NCBI RefSeq assembly: GCF_019551435.1
Contig: NZ_CP080544.1
Location: 1,860,001 to 1,924,000 of the forward strand
DNA length: 64,000 bases
Origin: Lysobacter soyae
Lineage (GTDB): Bacteria; Pseudomonadota; Gammaproteobacteria; Xanthomonadales; Xanthomonadaceae
Direction: 5' to 3'
Shown: positions 51,414 to 60,581 of the stretch, in pieces
Layout: each line of letters opens with the position of its first letter
Numbering within the stretch: the first letter of the stretch is position 1
Translations under genes and position numbers: made by a program
The notes under the pieces: generated by a model
Databases searched by the model: none
What the model was told of the DNA's origin: nothing
The model's input: the letters and a program-made list of their open reading frames with translations, nothing else

Positions 51414-52163
51414 TCACCCCTCCCCAATAAACCCCTTCGCCCGAAACGTCAGCACCAACGTATCCCGATGCCCCGCCCGCTCCTCAACCTCGCGGCGAAT
51501 CGGCGTGCTCTCATGAATTACCCGCGCGTCTTCCATGAACAACAAACTCCATGGCGCGCGAAGTACGAAACGTTGGCCGTTCGGTCCGTTGTAATCAAAC
51601 ACGCGGGTTTCCCCGCCGGTGATGTTGACGCGATCCACCAAAATCACAGCAACAAAATCCACACCATCCCGATGCGCGCCTTCCGGCGTCGGGCGCCCCA
51701 ACCCATCGCCGGTATCGATGCGAAATTGATGCGCTTCGACAAACCATTTTGTCGATGTCCCGCGAACGTCATCGCACACGCGTGCGAGCGACAACAGCAT
51801 TCGCTGCCAAGCCGTTTGCGCCAGCGTATCGGCGTCAATGGGTTCGAACATGCGGTGCAAGCCGCCATGCAAGGCGTTGTAATCCACAGGCTGGAAGTGG
51901 GCACGATGCGGCTGCAACGCGATCTCACCGTTCTCAACCACCAAGCTCGCATGCCGGCGGAACCGGTACTTGCCACCATCACGCAGCCATTCGTCGGCGG
52001 GAAGATTCTCCCAGCTCGGCTCCAAGGCTTTGAATTCTTGGCTGCGCACGCCGGTCAAGCGCTCGAAGTCCGGCGTCGCCAGAGCGGCATACCCGTGCAA
52101 GCGCACGTCTTGCTCGAAGTCGGCCAAGCTGCTGTACGGCGGTGAAAAAGTCTCTTCGCTCAT
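51414..52163 (-). CDS. 2OG-Fe dioxygenase family protein
   Basis: 249-residue protein. The Fe ligands are readable as HxD in EGAHRDGVDFVAVIL (about 163-165) and a distal His in ARVIHESTPIRREV. A 2-oxoglutarate-binding Arg is probably in HRDTLVLTFRAKGF. It matches the 2OG-Fe dioxygenase family related to amino-acid hydroxylases such as isoleucine 4-hydroxylase; the substrate is unknown. ATG 52163 (MSEETFSPPYSSL). The last residues and stop lie next to repeat E, so the C-terminus may have been altered by it. Confidence 0.8.
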   Translation of the reverse strand: MSEETFSPPYSSLADFEQDVRLHGYAALATPDFERLTGVRSQEFKALEPSWENLPADEWLRDGGKYRFRRHASLVVENGEIALQPHRAHFQPVDYNALHGGLHRMFEPIDADTLAQTAWQRMLLSLARVCDDVRGTSTKWFVEAHQFRIDTGDGLGRPTPEGAHRDGVDFVAVILVDRVNITGGETRVFDYNGPNGQRFVLRAPWSLLFMEDARVIHESTPIRREVEERAGHRDTLVLTFRAKGFIGEG

Positions 52164-52192
52164 GCCCACAACTTTAAGACAACAGACACAAA

Positions 52193-52218
52193 AAAACCCG
52201 CGTGGAAACGCGGGTTTT
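52193..52218 (-). terminator. Rho-independent terminator after rpsI
   Basis: Perfect 11-bp stem AAAACCCGCGT / ACGCGGGTTTT with loop GGAA, 23 bases past the rpsI stop. On the minus strand it ends in a run of T, as expected for a terminator of the rplM-rpsI transcript. Confidence 0.85.
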
Positions 52219-52241
52219 CTTGATTCGCAAACGCGACCCGA

Positions 52242-52634
52242 TTAACGCTTCGAGTACTGGGTTGCGCGGCGGGCTTTGTGCAAACCGACCTTCTTACGTT
52301 CGACTTCACGCGCATCGCGGGTCATGAAGCCTGCTTTGCGGAGTTCGCTCTTCAGCGATTCGTCGTATTCAACCAGTGCGCGTGCGATGCCGAGACGAAT
52401 GGCACCGGCTTGACCGGTGGTGCCACCGCCTGCCGCGGTCACGAACACGTCGAACTTGTCGGTCGACTGCGTCAGTTCCAGCGGTTGGCGAACAATCATG
52501 CGCGCGGTTTCGCGACCGAAGAATTCTTCGATGCTGCGGCCATTGATGGTGATTTTGCCGTCACCCTTGCGCAGGAACACGCGAGCGGTGGAGGACTTGC
52601 GACGGCCGGTGCCGTAGTTTTGTTGGATAGCCAT
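52242..52634 (-). CDS. rpsI: 30S ribosomal protein S9
   Basis: 130-residue S9. [17 protein letters not shown] at the N-terminus, [30 protein letters not shown] and the basic C-terminal tail ending YSKR, which reaches the ribosomal P site. Follows rplM with a 12-base gap. Terminator directly downstream. Confidence 0.97.
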   Translation of the reverse strand: MAIQQNYGTGRRKSSTARVFLRKGDGKITINGRSIEEFFGRETARMIVRQPLELTQSTDKFDVFVTAAGGGTTGQAGAIRLGIARALVEYDESLKSELRKAGFMTRDAREVERKKVGLHKARRATQYSKR

Positions 52635-52646
52635 GATCTACGGACC

Positions 52647-53075
52647 TCAGAATTGCAGCGGCTGCGGTTGTTGGGCAGCATGCGGGTGGTTCGGACCTGC
52701 ATACACTTTGAGCTTGCGGTACATCGCACGGCCCAGCGGATTCTTCGGCAGCATGCCTTTCACGCCGGTTTCGATGACGCGTTCCGGATGACGGTCCAGC
52801 GCTTCGCCCAGGCTTTCGGTCTTCAAGTTACCGATGTAACCGGTGAAGCGGTGATATTTCTTGTCTTTGAGCTTGTTGCCGGTGACGGCAATCTTCTCGG
52901 CATTGATCACGACGATGTAGTCGCCGGTGTCCATATGCGGGGTGTAGACAGGCTTGTGCTTGCCACGGAGGCGGTGTGCGATTTCGACGCAGAGTCGGCC
53001 GAGGGTTTGGCCTTCGGCATCTACCACGTACCAATCTTGCTGCACGTTGTCAGCTTTGGCGGAAAAAGTCTTCAT
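52647..53075 (-). CDS. rplM: 50S ribosomal protein L13
   Basis: 142-residue L13: [40 protein letters not shown] is the family core (quoted here in part), and [22 protein letters not shown] is near the end. ATG 53075 ([15 protein letters not shown]). The frame's 48-base upstream extension is rejected because no S13-type start lies there. rplM-rpsI is the usual order. A promoter and about 100-base leader lie upstream. Confidence 0.97.
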   Translation of the reverse strand: MKTFSAKADNVQQDWYVVDAEGQTLGRLCVEIAHRLRGKHKPVYTPHMDTGDYIVVINAEKIAVTGNKLKDKKYHRFTGYIGNLKTESLGEALDRHPERVIETGVKGMLPKNPLGRAMYRKLKVYAGPNHPHAAQQPQPLQF

Positions 53076-53176
53076 GAGCTTACTCGTGTGGGTATCGGTA
53101 CATGGTCGGGCTGATTTCGCCAAGTTGGCGGAATTTTGCCTCGCGATGTCTGATGGGGTGGAACAAAAGAAGCGGA

Positions 53177-53205
53177 ATTATAGTCGCCTTTCCGGGCGCG
53201 TGCAA
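53177..53205 (-). promoter_or_regulatory. Sigma-70-like promoter for rplM-rpsI
   Basis: On the minus strand: TTGCAC (53205-53200), a 17-base spacer, then a perfect TATAAT (53182-53177). Predicted start near 53170, giving a leader of about 95 bases before the rplM ATG. Best promoter match in the window. Confidence 0.6.
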
Positions 53206-53231
53206 GTTGTCGTGCGGTCGGCCGCCATGGG

Positions 53232-53237
53232 CATAAT
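53232..53237 (+). promoter_or_regulatory. Candidate -10 box close to the coq7 start
   Basis: CATAAT ends 6 bases before the coq7 ATG. If it is used, the coq7 message would be almost leaderless. No good -35 is seen. Confidence 0.25.
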
Positions 53238-53243
53238 GGCGCC

Positions 53244-53912
53244 ATGAGTGAAAACGCCTCGCATCGCCACGCTGACTTCCGAGCCTTGGGGCCCGTGGAC
53301 CGCTGGCTGGCCGACGCCCAGAACGGCCTCGTCACCGTCTTCGGGCGTCCACACGCCGAACGCGCAAATCCTGCAGACCCTGAGCCTGAAGTGGTTTTGG
53401 ATGAATCGGCGCGCCGCCATGCGGCCGGCCTAATGCGCATCAATCACGTCGGCGAAGTCTGCGCCCAAGCGCTGTATTTCGGCCAGGCCGCTGTCGCACG
53501 GGATCCCGAGACGCGCGCCCACCTGCTCGCCGCCGCCCAAGAAGAAACCGACCATTTGGCCTGGTGCGCGGAGCGGCTCGACGAGCTCGAAAGTCGCCCC
53601 AGCCTGCTCAATCCCCTTTGGTATGCCGGCAGCCATGCCATCGGCGTGCTGGCCGGCTTGCGCGGGGACGGCTGGAATCTCGGTTTTGTGGTCGAGACCG
53701 AGCGGCAGGTAGAAGCGCATCTACAAGAACATCTGGAAACCCTTCCGGCCGAAGACCTCCGCAGCCGGAAAATCCTTCAGGTCATGAAAGAAGACGAAGC
53801 CCGCCATGCAGACCATGCCGAAGCCGCCGGTGCGCGAATCCTGCCGCGACCTGTCGCCGGCGTGATGTCCTTGGCATCGCGACTGATGAAAACAGTCGCC
53901 TATCGCGTATAA
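53244..53912 (+). CDS. coq7: 2-polyprenyl-3-methyl-6-methoxy-1,4-benzoquinone monooxygenase
   Basis: 222-residue diiron hydroxylase of ubiquinone synthesis. Iron ligands are visible: Glu in [17 protein letters not shown]-x2-H in [12 protein letters not shown], Glu in [13 protein letters not shown], and E-x2-H in [12 protein letters not shown]. Xanthomonad-type Coq7. The stop codon TAA is the outer edge of the 90-bp palindromic element. Confidence 0.94.
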   Translation: MSENASHRHADFRALGPVDRWLADAQNGLVTVFGRPHAERANPADPEPEVVLDESARRHAAGLMRINHVGEVCAQALYFGQAAVARDPETRAHLLAAAQEETDHLAWCAERLDELESRPSLLNPLWYAGSHAIGVLAGLRGDGWNLGFVVETERQVEAHLQEHLETLPAEDLRSRKILQVMKEDEARHADHAEAAGARILPRPVAGVMSLASRLMKTVAYRV

Positions 53913-54000
53913 AAAAATGGGGTCAGAAGAAATTTTGCCGATTGAAGCCATCGGTTCGCCCTGCAATCGGCGGCAAAATTTCTTCTGACCCCATTTTTTT
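53911..54000. repeat. 90-bp palindromic element with perfect 30-bp inverted arms
   Basis: Left arm 53911-53940 and right arm 53971-54000 are perfect reverse complements. They begin with seven A, then ATGGGGTCAGAAGAAATTT-type sequence. Inner CCGATTG / CAATCGG pairing extends the stem with a small bulge. GGGGTCAGA-type termini are known from small IS200/IS605- or RAYT-related elements in gammaproteobacteria, so it may be a MITE. It sits exactly between the ends of convergent coq7 and speD and carries a T-run on each strand after the hairpin, so it could end both transcripts. Confidence 0.85.
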
Positions 54001-54005
54001 ACTGA

Positions 54006-54797
54006 TCAGTCGATCAGATTGCGGCCGTGATACAGCTCTTCGATCTCGCGCTTCAATCGCGCTTCGATCTTCATGCGTTCTTTGAACGACAAATTGCGTG
54101 ATTTCTCTTCGAACAGGTAGTTATCCAAATCGAAGTCCTTCAGGTGCATCTTCGTGTGGAAGGTGTTTTCCTGGTAGACGTTCACGTCGAGCATTTCATA
54201 ACGCGATTTCACGTTCTTCGCCAGATAGTCCTGGATCGAATTGATCTTGTGATCGATGAAATGCTTCTTGCCCTTGATGTCGCGGGTGAAGCCGCGGACG
54301 CGGTAGTCCATCACCACGATGTCGCTTTCCAGCGACTCGATCAAATAGTTCAGCGCCTTCAGCGGTGAAATCACGCCGCAGGTCGACACATCGATATCGG
54401 CACGGAAGGTGGCGATGCCGTTGTCCGGATGGGTCTCGGGATAGGTGTGCACCGTGATGTGCGATTTATCCAAATGCGCCACGACCGCGTCGGAGATGAC
54501 ACCCTTGGCATCGGCCTTGTCGATCACCGGCTGTTCGGAAATCAGGATCGTCACCGACGCGCCCTGCGGATCGTAATCCTGGCGCGCGATGTTCAGGATG
54601 TTGGCACCGATGATCTCGGCCACGTCGGTCAGGATCTGGGTCAGACGGTCGGCGTTGTATTCTTCATCGATATATTCGATGTAGCGCTGGCGCTCGTCCT
54701 CGGAAGACGCATAGCAAACGTCATAGATGTTGAAGCTCAAGGACTTCGTCAGGTTGTTGAAACCTTGCAGCTTCAGGCGCGGAAGTGGCTTCACCAA
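54006..54797 (-). CDS. speD: S-adenosylmethionine decarboxylase proenzyme
   Basis: 263 residues, E. coli-type (class 1a) AdoMetDC, which makes decarboxylated SAM for spermidine. Self-cleavage to give the pyruvoyl group is expected in the segment [16 protein letters not shown], before Ser of KSH, as in E. coli. [23 protein letters not shown] and [18 protein letters not shown] are nearly invariant blocks. No ATG start is available: TTG 54797 (followed by [12 protein letters not shown]) fits family length; GTG 54794 or TTG 54830 are alternatives. Ribosome site weak. Confidence 0.92.
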   Translation of the reverse strand: MVKPLPRLKLQGFNNLTKSLSFNIYDVCYASSEDERQRYIEYIDEEYNADRLTQILTDVAEIIGANILNIARQDYDPQGASVTILISEQPVIDKADAKGVISDAVVAHLDKSHITVHTYPETHPDNGIATFRADIDVSTCGVISPLKALNYLIESLESDIVVMDYRVRGFTRDIKGKKHFIDHKINSIQDYLAKNVKSRYEMLDVNVYQENTFHTKMHLKDFDLDNYLFEEKSRNLSFKERMKIEARLKREIEELYHGRNLID

Positions 54798-54935
54798 TGT
54801 CGTGTCTCTAGGTCTTGTTGGAGTCGCCAATTATGCGGCATCCCTGCTGAAGGTGTAAGAGAGATGGCCCTGCACTATGTATGGGCGCACAGGGGTGCAA
54901 TAATGGGACGTGGCACACATTCCATACGGTAACGC

Positions 54936-55625
54936 ATGATCTATCCGCTTTCTGCAGGCCAATTGGGCACACGTCCGCCGTCAGGCCCGCTTGTTCTCGA
55001 CACCGCCGCGCTCGACAGGCTGCTGGCGAAATGCCAACGTCATCGCTATCCGGCGCGCGTGGACGTGTTTCGTCCCGGCGATCCGGCCTCGACCATGTAC
55101 TTTGTTCTGAGCGGTTCAGTCAGCATTCTGACCGAAGAGGAAGATGGCCGTGAATTGATCCTCGGCTATTACGGCAAGGGCGAATTCGTCGGCGAAATGG
55201 GGTTGTATATCCAATCTCCGCAACGCGAAGTGACCTTGCGCACCCGCGTGCAAACCGAATTGGCAGAGATCAGCTACGAAAACCTGATGAACTTGTTGAC
55301 CGGCCCGCTGGCGCAGGATGCGGCCAAAATCCTGTTCGCGATCGGGGCGCAACTGACGCGTCGCTTGCGCGACACCGGCCGCAAAGCGGGTCGTTTGGCG
55401 TTCCTGGATGTCACCGACCGTATTGTTCGCACCTTGCATGATTTGGCGCTGGAACCCGATGCCATGAGCCATCCGCAGGGTACGCAATTGCGGATTTCAC
55501 GGCAGGAGATCGCGCGTTTGGTCGGCTGTTCCCGCGAAATGGCAGGACGCGTGCTGAAGAAACTGCAGGCCGACGGCATGTTGCACGCACGCGGCAAGAC
55601 CATCGTGTTGTACGCCACGCGCTGA
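54936..55625 (+). CDS. clp: CRP-like transcription regulator Clp
   Basis: 229-residue CRP/FNR-family regulator. Cyclic-nucleotide domain about 20-140 (VFRPGDPASTMYFVLSGSVSILTEEEDG, GEFVGEMGLYIQ). HTH domain: LRISRQEIARLVGCSREMAGRVLKKL, with R-E-x2-GR recognition helix as in CRP. Where E. coli CRP has RS for cAMP phosphate binding, this has RE (PQREVTLR). In Xanthomonas, Clp responds to c-di-GMP and controls virulence and extracellular enzyme genes; that role is inferred here. Divergent from speD. Confidence 0.93.
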   Translation: MIYPLSAGQLGTRPPSGPLVLDTAALDRLLAKCQRHRYPARVDVFRPGDPASTMYFVLSGSVSILTEEEDGRELILGYYGKGEFVGEMGLYIQSPQREVTLRTRVQTELAEISYENLMNLLTGPLAQDAAKILFAIGAQLTRRLRDTGRKAGRLAFLDVTDRIVRTLHDLALEPDAMSHPQGTQLRISRQEIARLVGCSREMAGRVLKKLQADGMLHARGKTIVLYATR

Positions 55626-55626
55626 T

Positions 55627-56091
55627 ATGACCGACTGGGCGCACACGGGTAGCCTCCCTGACGCCGACGTCAGCGTCGCGACGCTCATGGATGCGGAGGA
55701 CGTGGCGCATTTGTTGGAGACGCTCGGCTACCCCTGTGCGCGCGAAGATGCCGCCAACCGGATTCTCGCCATCACCGACAACCACCGTCAGGTGCTGTTG
55801 TTGGCGCGTTGCGGTGGCGTGGTTTGCGGTCTGATTTCATTGGACTTCATGTATTACCTGCCGCTCGACACCACCACCTGCCGGATCACGGCGATGGTGG
55901 TCACACCGGAGGCACAAGGCCGCGGCCTGGGCAAACAGCTCCTGCGCGAAGCGGAACGTCGCGGTCGCGCCGGCGGCGCGGCGCGCATTGAAATCACCAG
56001 CGGCTCGCAACGCACGGACGCACACAAGTTCTACCGCGACAACGGCTATAGCGACGGCACCGTCCGCTTCGTTAAATATCTGACCGCTTAA
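55627..56091 (+). CDS. GNAT family N-acetyltransferase
   Basis: 154-residue acetyltransferase. The acetyl-CoA loop is MVVTPEAQGRGLGKQLLREAE (about 90-110), with ARIEITSGSQRTDAHKFYRDNGY as the second half. Substrate unknown. ATG one base after the clp stop, so it is probably in the clp transcript. Overlaps the convergent HAD gene by 4 bases. Confidence 0.85.
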   Translation: MTDWAHTGSLPDADVSVATLMDAEDVAHLLETLGYPCAREDAANRILAITDNHRQVLLLARCGGVVCGLISLDFMYYLPLDTTTCRITAMVVTPEAQGRGLGKQLLREAERRGRAGGAARIEITSGSQRTDAHKFYRDNGYSDGTVRFVKYLTA

Positions 56092-56795
56092 GCGGCGACC
56101 GGATCACCTGCGCGATCCTTGCAACCCCAATTCAACACCGGTGTGTCGGCACCCAACACACGCTTGAAGTCATCCACCGACGATGCATTGGGATTCACCA
56201 CCACGGGGGATTTGGCCGCGCGCAGCAGCGGCAAATCCGCCCGACTGTCCGAATAAGCACGATCCACGTCACGGGTATGCCCGGCCGCACGCAGCATGAC
56301 CATTTTGTTTTCGAAATGGCAGTGCTGCCCCGCGACCATGCCACCCAGGAACGGCTTCATCACCGTCCCGATCACCGGCACCGGGGTGTGCTCGACGAAT
56401 CTAAAGATCGCACTGGCAAGCTCCGGTGGCGCACCCGTGGCGATGACCACTTCGTCGCCGGCCTCCAAGTGTTCCTTCAACACGCGGAAAGCGATCGGAA
56501 GAATGCGCGCATCAATCATGGCCGTGTGCGTCAACACATAGTCGTCAACCAAGCGGTTGAACGCTTTGATCGAATGAACGCCCAAACTGCCGATCCACAC
56601 GAACACGGAAATCCCGGTGCGACGCGTCGGCATGAAAGCAATCATCGGCGCCGCAATCGGGGCAACCAGCAGCGCCAACAAACAGCGCCAGACACTTCGG
56701 CGAATCAGCCATGCATACAGGTGCGAACCGGAATCACCCTCGTACAAGGTGTGATCGAAATCAAAGACGACGAAGCGGTTTTGTGCAGCGGACAT
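56088..56795 (-). CDS. HAD-IB-type phosphatase with hydrophobic segment
   Basis: 235-residue HAD hydrolase. Motif I VFDFDHTLYEGDSG (about 9-22), motif II VIATGAPPEL, a Lys around FENKMVMLRAAG, and motif IV YSDSRADLPLLRAA. A hydrophobic stretch near residues 33-55 may touch the membrane. Resembles phosphoserine-phosphatase-like HAD-IB proteins; the substrate is unknown. ATG overlaps the trpG stop by one base. Confidence 0.8.
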   Translation of the reverse strand: MSAAQNRFVVFDFDHTLYEGDSGSHLYAWLIRRSVWRCLLALLVAPIAAPMIAFMPTRRTGISVFVWIGSLGVHSIKAFNRLVDDYVLTHTAMIDARILPIAFRVLKEHLEAGDEVVIATGAPPELASAIFRFVEHTPVPVIGTVMKPFLGGMVAGQHCHFENKMVMLRAAGHTRDVDRAYSDSRADLPLLRAAKSPVVVNPNASSVDDFKRVLGADTPVLNWGCKDRAGDPVAA

Positions 56796-57373
56796 CAGGC
56801 ATCCATCTCTAGAAAATTACGGAGCAGCGCGTGCCCGTTTTCGGTCAGGATCGCCTCCGGATGGAACTGTACCCCATGCACGGGATGGGTTTGATGTCGC
56901 ATCCCCATGATGACGCGCGCATCGCCTTCGTCTGTCCAAGCATTGACCTCCAACACGGAAGGCAAGCTGTCGGGCGCCACCACCAAGGAGTGATAACGCG
57001 TTGCGGTGAACGGCACCGGCAAACCCTTGAAGACGCCACTGCCATCATGCGTCATCAGCGAAGTCTTGCCATGCATGATGTGTCGCGCCCGCACCACCCT
57101 GCCGCCATAGACTTGCCCGATTGCTTGATGCCCCAAACACACGCCGAGAATCGGAATGTTCGGCCCCAGGCGACGAATGGTCTCCATGGAAATTCCCGCT
57201 TCGTCCGGCGTACAGGGTCCCGGCGAAATCACGATGTGCGAGGGCTGTTTTGCCGCGATCTCTTCCACAGAAATCGCATCATTGCGATGCACCTCGGTAT
57301 CGGCGCCCAAGCCTTGCAAGTACTGCACGAGATTCCACGTGAAGCTGTCGTAGTTGTCGAGTACAAGAATCAT
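56795..57373 (-). CDS. trpG: Anthranilate/aminodeoxychorismate synthase glutaminase subunit
   Basis: 192-residue class I glutamine amidotransferase. [15 protein letters not shown] at the N-terminus, nucleophile Cys in [16 protein letters not shown] (about residue 79), and His-x-Glu in [12 protein letters not shown]. It supplies ammonia to TrpE (anthranilate) and may also serve PabB, as the two are hard to tell apart. No trpE is nearby. Confidence 0.93.
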   Translation of the reverse strand: MILVLDNYDSFTWNLVQYLQGLGADTEVHRNDAISVEEIAAKQPSHIVISPGPCTPDEAGISMETIRRLGPNIPILGVCLGHQAIGQVYGGRVVRARHIMHGKTSLMTHDGSGVFKGLPVPFTATRYHSLVVAPDSLPSVLEVNAWTDEGDARVIMGMRHQTHPVHGVQFHPEAILTENGHALLRNFLEMDA

Positions 57374-57462
57374 TCGGCGGTCACGGAAATGTCACAGGGC
57401 GTCGGCAAAATGGAAAGTCATAGCCAAGGATGAAACGCGGGGGACGGAGCCTCCAACTTTCC

Positions 57463-57492
57463 AAAAGCCGATCTGCGCGCAGGTCGGCTTTT
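57463..57492 (-). terminator. Rho-independent terminator after rpe
   Basis: Stem AAAAGCCGATCTGC / GCAGGTCGGCTTTT with one mismatch and loop GC. It lies 14 bases past the rpe stop. On the minus strand the 3' side ends GGCTTTT, as expected for a terminator of rpe, ahead of trpG. Confidence 0.75.
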
Positions 57493-57506
57493 CATTTGTC
57501 GGCGAA

Positions 57507-58187
57507 TCAGGCCGCCATCGCAGCGTCGATTTCCGCGCGCATCCGTGAGATGACGTCCGCGTAATCCTTCGCGCCGAAGATCGCGCTGCCGGCCACAAAG
57601 GCGTCGGCACCGGCGGCGGCGATCGCGCCGATGTTGTCGATCTTGACCCCGCCATCCACTTCCAAACGGATGTCGCGCCCACTGCGATCGATACGTTCGC
57701 GCACCGCTTTGAGTTTTTGCAAGGTGCTGTCAATGAACGCCTGACCGCCGAAGCCGGGATTCACCGACATCAATAAGACATAGTCCAGCTCGTCCAACAC
57801 ATAATCGAGCACCTCGACGGGGGTCGCCGGATTCAACACCAAACCCGCCTTGCAGCCTTCGTGCTTGATGAGTTGCACGGTGCGATGGACGTGGCGGCTA
57901 GCTTCGGGATGGAAGCTGATCATCGAAGCCCCTGCCTTGGCAAAGTCGGGAACGATGCGATCCACCGGTTCGACCATCAAGTGGACATCGATGGGCGCCG
58001 TGACACCATGCTTGCGCAGCGCTTCACACACCAACGGCCCGATCGTCAGATTGGGGACGTAGTGGTTGTCCATCACATCGAAATGGACCCAATCCGCACC
58101 CGCGGCGAGCACCGCATCCACTTCCTCGCCCAAACGCGCGAAATTCGCCGACAGGATGGAAGGTGCAATCACAGCGTTCTTGTGCAT
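57507..58187 (-). CDS. rpe: Ribulose-phosphate 3-epimerase
   Basis: 226-residue TIM-barrel enzyme of the pentose phosphate pathway. [58 protein letters not shown] and [11 protein letters not shown] carry the metal-binding His and catalytic Asp residues. ATG 58187. Divergent from purC. Confidence 0.96.
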   Translation of the reverse strand: MHKNAVIAPSILSANFARLGEEVDAVLAAGADWVHFDVMDNHYVPNLTIGPLVCEALRKHGVTAPIDVHLMVEPVDRIVPDFAKAGASMISFHPEASRHVHRTVQLIKHEGCKAGLVLNPATPVEVLDYVLDELDYVLLMSVNPGFGGQAFIDSTLQKLKAVRERIDRSGRDIRLEVDGGVKIDNIGAIAAAGADAFVAGSAIFGAKDYADVISRMRAEIDAAMAA

Positions 58188-58257
58188 GGCGTCTGGCGCA
58201 ACGGGGGTGACTGCGCATTTTAGCCTCTCGCGGCACCAGCCCGCGCAGAGGCTGAAT

Positions 58258-58263
58258 TACAAT
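58258..58263 (+). promoter_or_regulatory. Candidate -10 box for purC
   Basis: TACAAT 23 bases before the purC GTG. No clear -35. Similar to the hexamers before etfB and ETF-QO. A purR-type operator is not evident. Confidence 0.3.
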
Positions 58264-58286
58264 GGCGTTTTGCGGAGCCTTCGCCT

Positions 58287-59183
58287 GTGCCCACCACGCT
58301 TTCGCAGTCCGACCTGCCCGGCCTCGATCTCATGCACCGCGGCAAGGTGCGCGATGTGTACGACTTGAAAGACGGCTGCCTGCTCATGGTGGCATCCGAT
58401 CGCTTGTCGGCCTTCGACGTGGTGTTGCCAAAACCCATCCCGGGCAAGGGCGAAATGCTGTGCCAGATCAGCAATTTCTGGTTTGAAAAAACCGCACACA
58501 TTCTTCCCAACCATCTCACCGGTCGCGCGGTGGAGACCGTCTTGCCCGAGGGTGTCGATCCGTCGCTGTATGCCTTGCGATCGGTCATCACCAAGAAGCT
58601 GAAACCCTTGCCCGTCGAAGCCATCGCGCGCGGCTACTTGATCGGGAGTGGCTGGAAGGACTATCAAAAAACCGGTGCGGTGAGCGGAATCACGTTGCCC
58701 GAAGGTTTGCGTCAAGCCGAACAGTTGCCGGCGCCGATATTCACCCCGTCTTCCAAAGCGGCGGTCGGTGATCATGACGAAAACATCAGTTTCGATGATG
58801 TGGTTGCACTGATCGGTCAAGACCTTGCGGAGCGCGTTCGTGAGGCCACACTCGCGCTGTACAGTTTCGCGCGCGACTTTGCGGCGGAACGCGGCATCAT
58901 CCTTGCCGACACCAAGTTTGAATTCGGCCTGGACGAACAAGGCACTTTGTATGTCATGGACGAAATGCTGACGCCCGATTCATCGCGCTATTGGCCGGCA
59001 GACGGCTACCAAGTCGGTACCAGCCCGCCGAGTTTCGACAAGCAGTTCGTCCGTGACTATCTCGAGACCTTGGATTGGAACAAGACCGCGCCTGGGCCGG
59101 AAGTGCCGGACGACGTGATTGAACGCACCCGCGCCAAGTATGCTGAAGCCTTGGATCGCATCGCGGGCATACGCCTCGACTGA
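58287..59183 (+). CDS. purC: Phosphoribosylaminoimidazole-succinocarboxamide synthase
   Basis: 298-residue SAICAR synthetase, purine pathway. Starts with GTG at 58287, before [26 protein letters not shown]. Marks include [40 protein letters not shown] and [14 protein letters not shown]. It is the longer form seen in this group and yeast rather than the 240-residue E. coli form. Upstream of a DUF962 gene by 14 bases. Confidence 0.96.
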   Translation: MPTTLSQSDLPGLDLMHRGKVRDVYDLKDGCLLMVASDRLSAFDVVLPKPIPGKGEMLCQISNFWFEKTAHILPNHLTGRAVETVLPEGVDPSLYALRSVITKKLKPLPVEAIARGYLIGSGWKDYQKTGAVSGITLPEGLRQAEQLPAPIFTPSSKAAVGDHDENISFDDVVALIGQDLAERVREATLALYSFARDFAAERGIILADTKFEFGLDEQGTLYVMDEMLTPDSSRYWPADGYQVGTSPPSFDKQFVRDYLETLDWNKTAPGPEVPDDVIERTRAKYAEALDRIAGIRLD

Positions 59184-59197
59184 AGGGGAACAACTCG

Positions 59198-59683
59198 GTG
59201 GAAATCGCAGACAGCAACATGCGACCGGTCGATCGATGGTTCGCCAATTACGGCGCCGACCACGTCAACACCGTAAATCAGTGGATCCATGTGTTTTGTG
59301 TCCCGCTGATTTTCTGGTCGATCATGATCATGATCTGGTGCATTCCCGTTCCCGGCACCTGGTTCCGCACGGGCACGTGGGCGGCGCTGTGCATGTTCGG
59401 CGTGTGGATGTTTTATTGGCGCCTGTCCAAACCCTTGGCCTTTGGCGCCTTGGTGTTTTTCATGGCGATCTCTTGGAGTTCGCGTTGGCTCTATCCGCAA
59501 ATGGGCACGCGAAACTTTTTGCTAATGGGGATCGTGGTGTTCGTTTTGGCATGGATCGGCCAGTTCATCGGTCACAAGATCGAAGGGCGCAAACCGAGTT
59601 TCTTCACCGATCTGACCTATCTCTTGATCGGCCCGGCTTGGGTGCTGGCCAAGCTGTTCAAAAAACTGCATCTGCCGTACTGA
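59198..59683 (+). CDS. DUF962 / Mpo1-like membrane protein
   Basis: 161-residue protein with a GTG start after AAGGGG. Family marks: RPVDRWFANYGADHVNTVNQWIHVFCVPLIF at the N-terminus (His residues in NxxxHxxxxP-like order) and GHKIEGRKPSFFTDLTYLLIGPAWVL near the C-terminus. About four helices. Yeast Mpo1 is a fatty-acid dioxygenase of this family; bacterial function is not established. Probably co-transcribed with purC. Confidence 0.82.
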   Translation: MEIADSNMRPVDRWFANYGADHVNTVNQWIHVFCVPLIFWSIMIMIWCIPVPGTWFRTGTWAALCMFGVWMFYWRLSKPLAFGALVFFMAISWSSRWLYPQMGTRNFLLMGIVVFVLAWIGQFIGHKIEGRKPSFFTDLTYLLIGPAWVLAKLFKKLHLPY

Positions 59684-59696
59684 CGCCGCGCAGACC

Positions 59697-60581
59697 ATGG
59701 ATCACAAGCCCGTTCTTGGCCTGAAAGACCTCGGCCTGTTGATGCTCGTAGTTCTTGCATGGGCGTTCAACTTCCTCACCTCTGCCTGGGCGATGCGCGA
59801 AGCCGCACCGTTCCTTTTCACGGCAATGCGCTTCGGCTTGCTGTTGCTGCCGATGCTGTTCTTGATGAAGCTGCCGCCCAAGGGTCAGCGGCTGCGGCTC
59901 GCCATCGTCAGCTTGTTGATCGGCGTGGCGCACTTCGGGTTGAGCTTTCTGGCCTTGCACATGGCAGGACAACTCACCTCGCCCGCCATCGTCACGCAAT
60001 CCTACGTTCCGATGACCGTCATCTTGGGGCGCTTTTTCTTGGGCGAACACTTCGGCTGGCGCACCGGTCTTTCCATCGGCATCGCATTTCTGGGCGTGTT
60101 GGTCTTGGGCTTGGATCCGGCAGTGTTGGCGAACCCGGCCGCCCTCTACACGATGTTGGTCGCCGCCTTGATGCTGGCCATTGCCACTGTGCTGATGAAG
60201 GGGCTGCAAGGGATTGACGTTTGGACGCAGCAGGGATGGATGGCGGTGCTCAGTATCGTTCCGCTACTGATCATCAGCGCGATATTCGAACCGGGACAGC
60301 TGGCGAAATTGCCGGATTTCACATGGCGCGTTTGGGTCGGCGCTGCGTACTCCGCGTTCGTATCTTCACTCTTGGGCCACGGCCTTTATTTCGCCTTGGT
60401 GAAGCGTCACCCGGTGGCGCAATTGATGCCGTGGATGCTGTTGGTACCCGTGATCACCGCCGCGCTGGGCGTCTTCTTGTGGGGTGACCAGCCGGGGTCT
60501 CGCGTATGGATGGGCGGCGCGATGATCTTGGGCGGCGTGTTCTACATCGCCCTGCGGCGACTGGCGCGTGCTTCAAGCTGA
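59697..60581 (+). CDS. EamA/DMT-family transporter
   Basis: 294-residue permease with about ten helices in two EamA repeats (about 12-135 and 150-285). LAWAFNFLTSAWAMREAAPFLFTAMRF is the first-repeat signature. Substrate unknown; the family includes amino-acid metabolite and nucleotide-related exporters. ATG 59697, 13 bases past the DUF962 gene. Its 3' end overlaps convergent nhaA by 9 bases. Confidence 0.85.
   Translation: MDHKPVLGLKDLGLLMLVVLAWAFNFLTSAWAMREAAPFLFTAMRFGLLLLPMLFLMKLPPKGQRLRLAIVSLLIGVAHFGLSFLALHMAGQLTSPAIVTQSYVPMTVILGRFFLGEHFGWRTGLSIGIAFLGVLVLGLDPAVLANPAALYTMLVAALMLAIATVLMKGLQGIDVWTQQGWMAVLSIVPLLIISAIFEPGQLAKLPDFTWRVWVGAAYSAFVSSLLGHGLYFALVKRHPVAQLMPWMLLVPVITAALGVFLWGDQPGSRVWMGGAMILGGVFYIALRRLARASS

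Noticed and set aside
51314-51427. N-terminal extension of FahA ([16 protein letters not shown]...)
   Set aside because: It is the translation of repeat E; the family start MKLGSL at 51313 is present.
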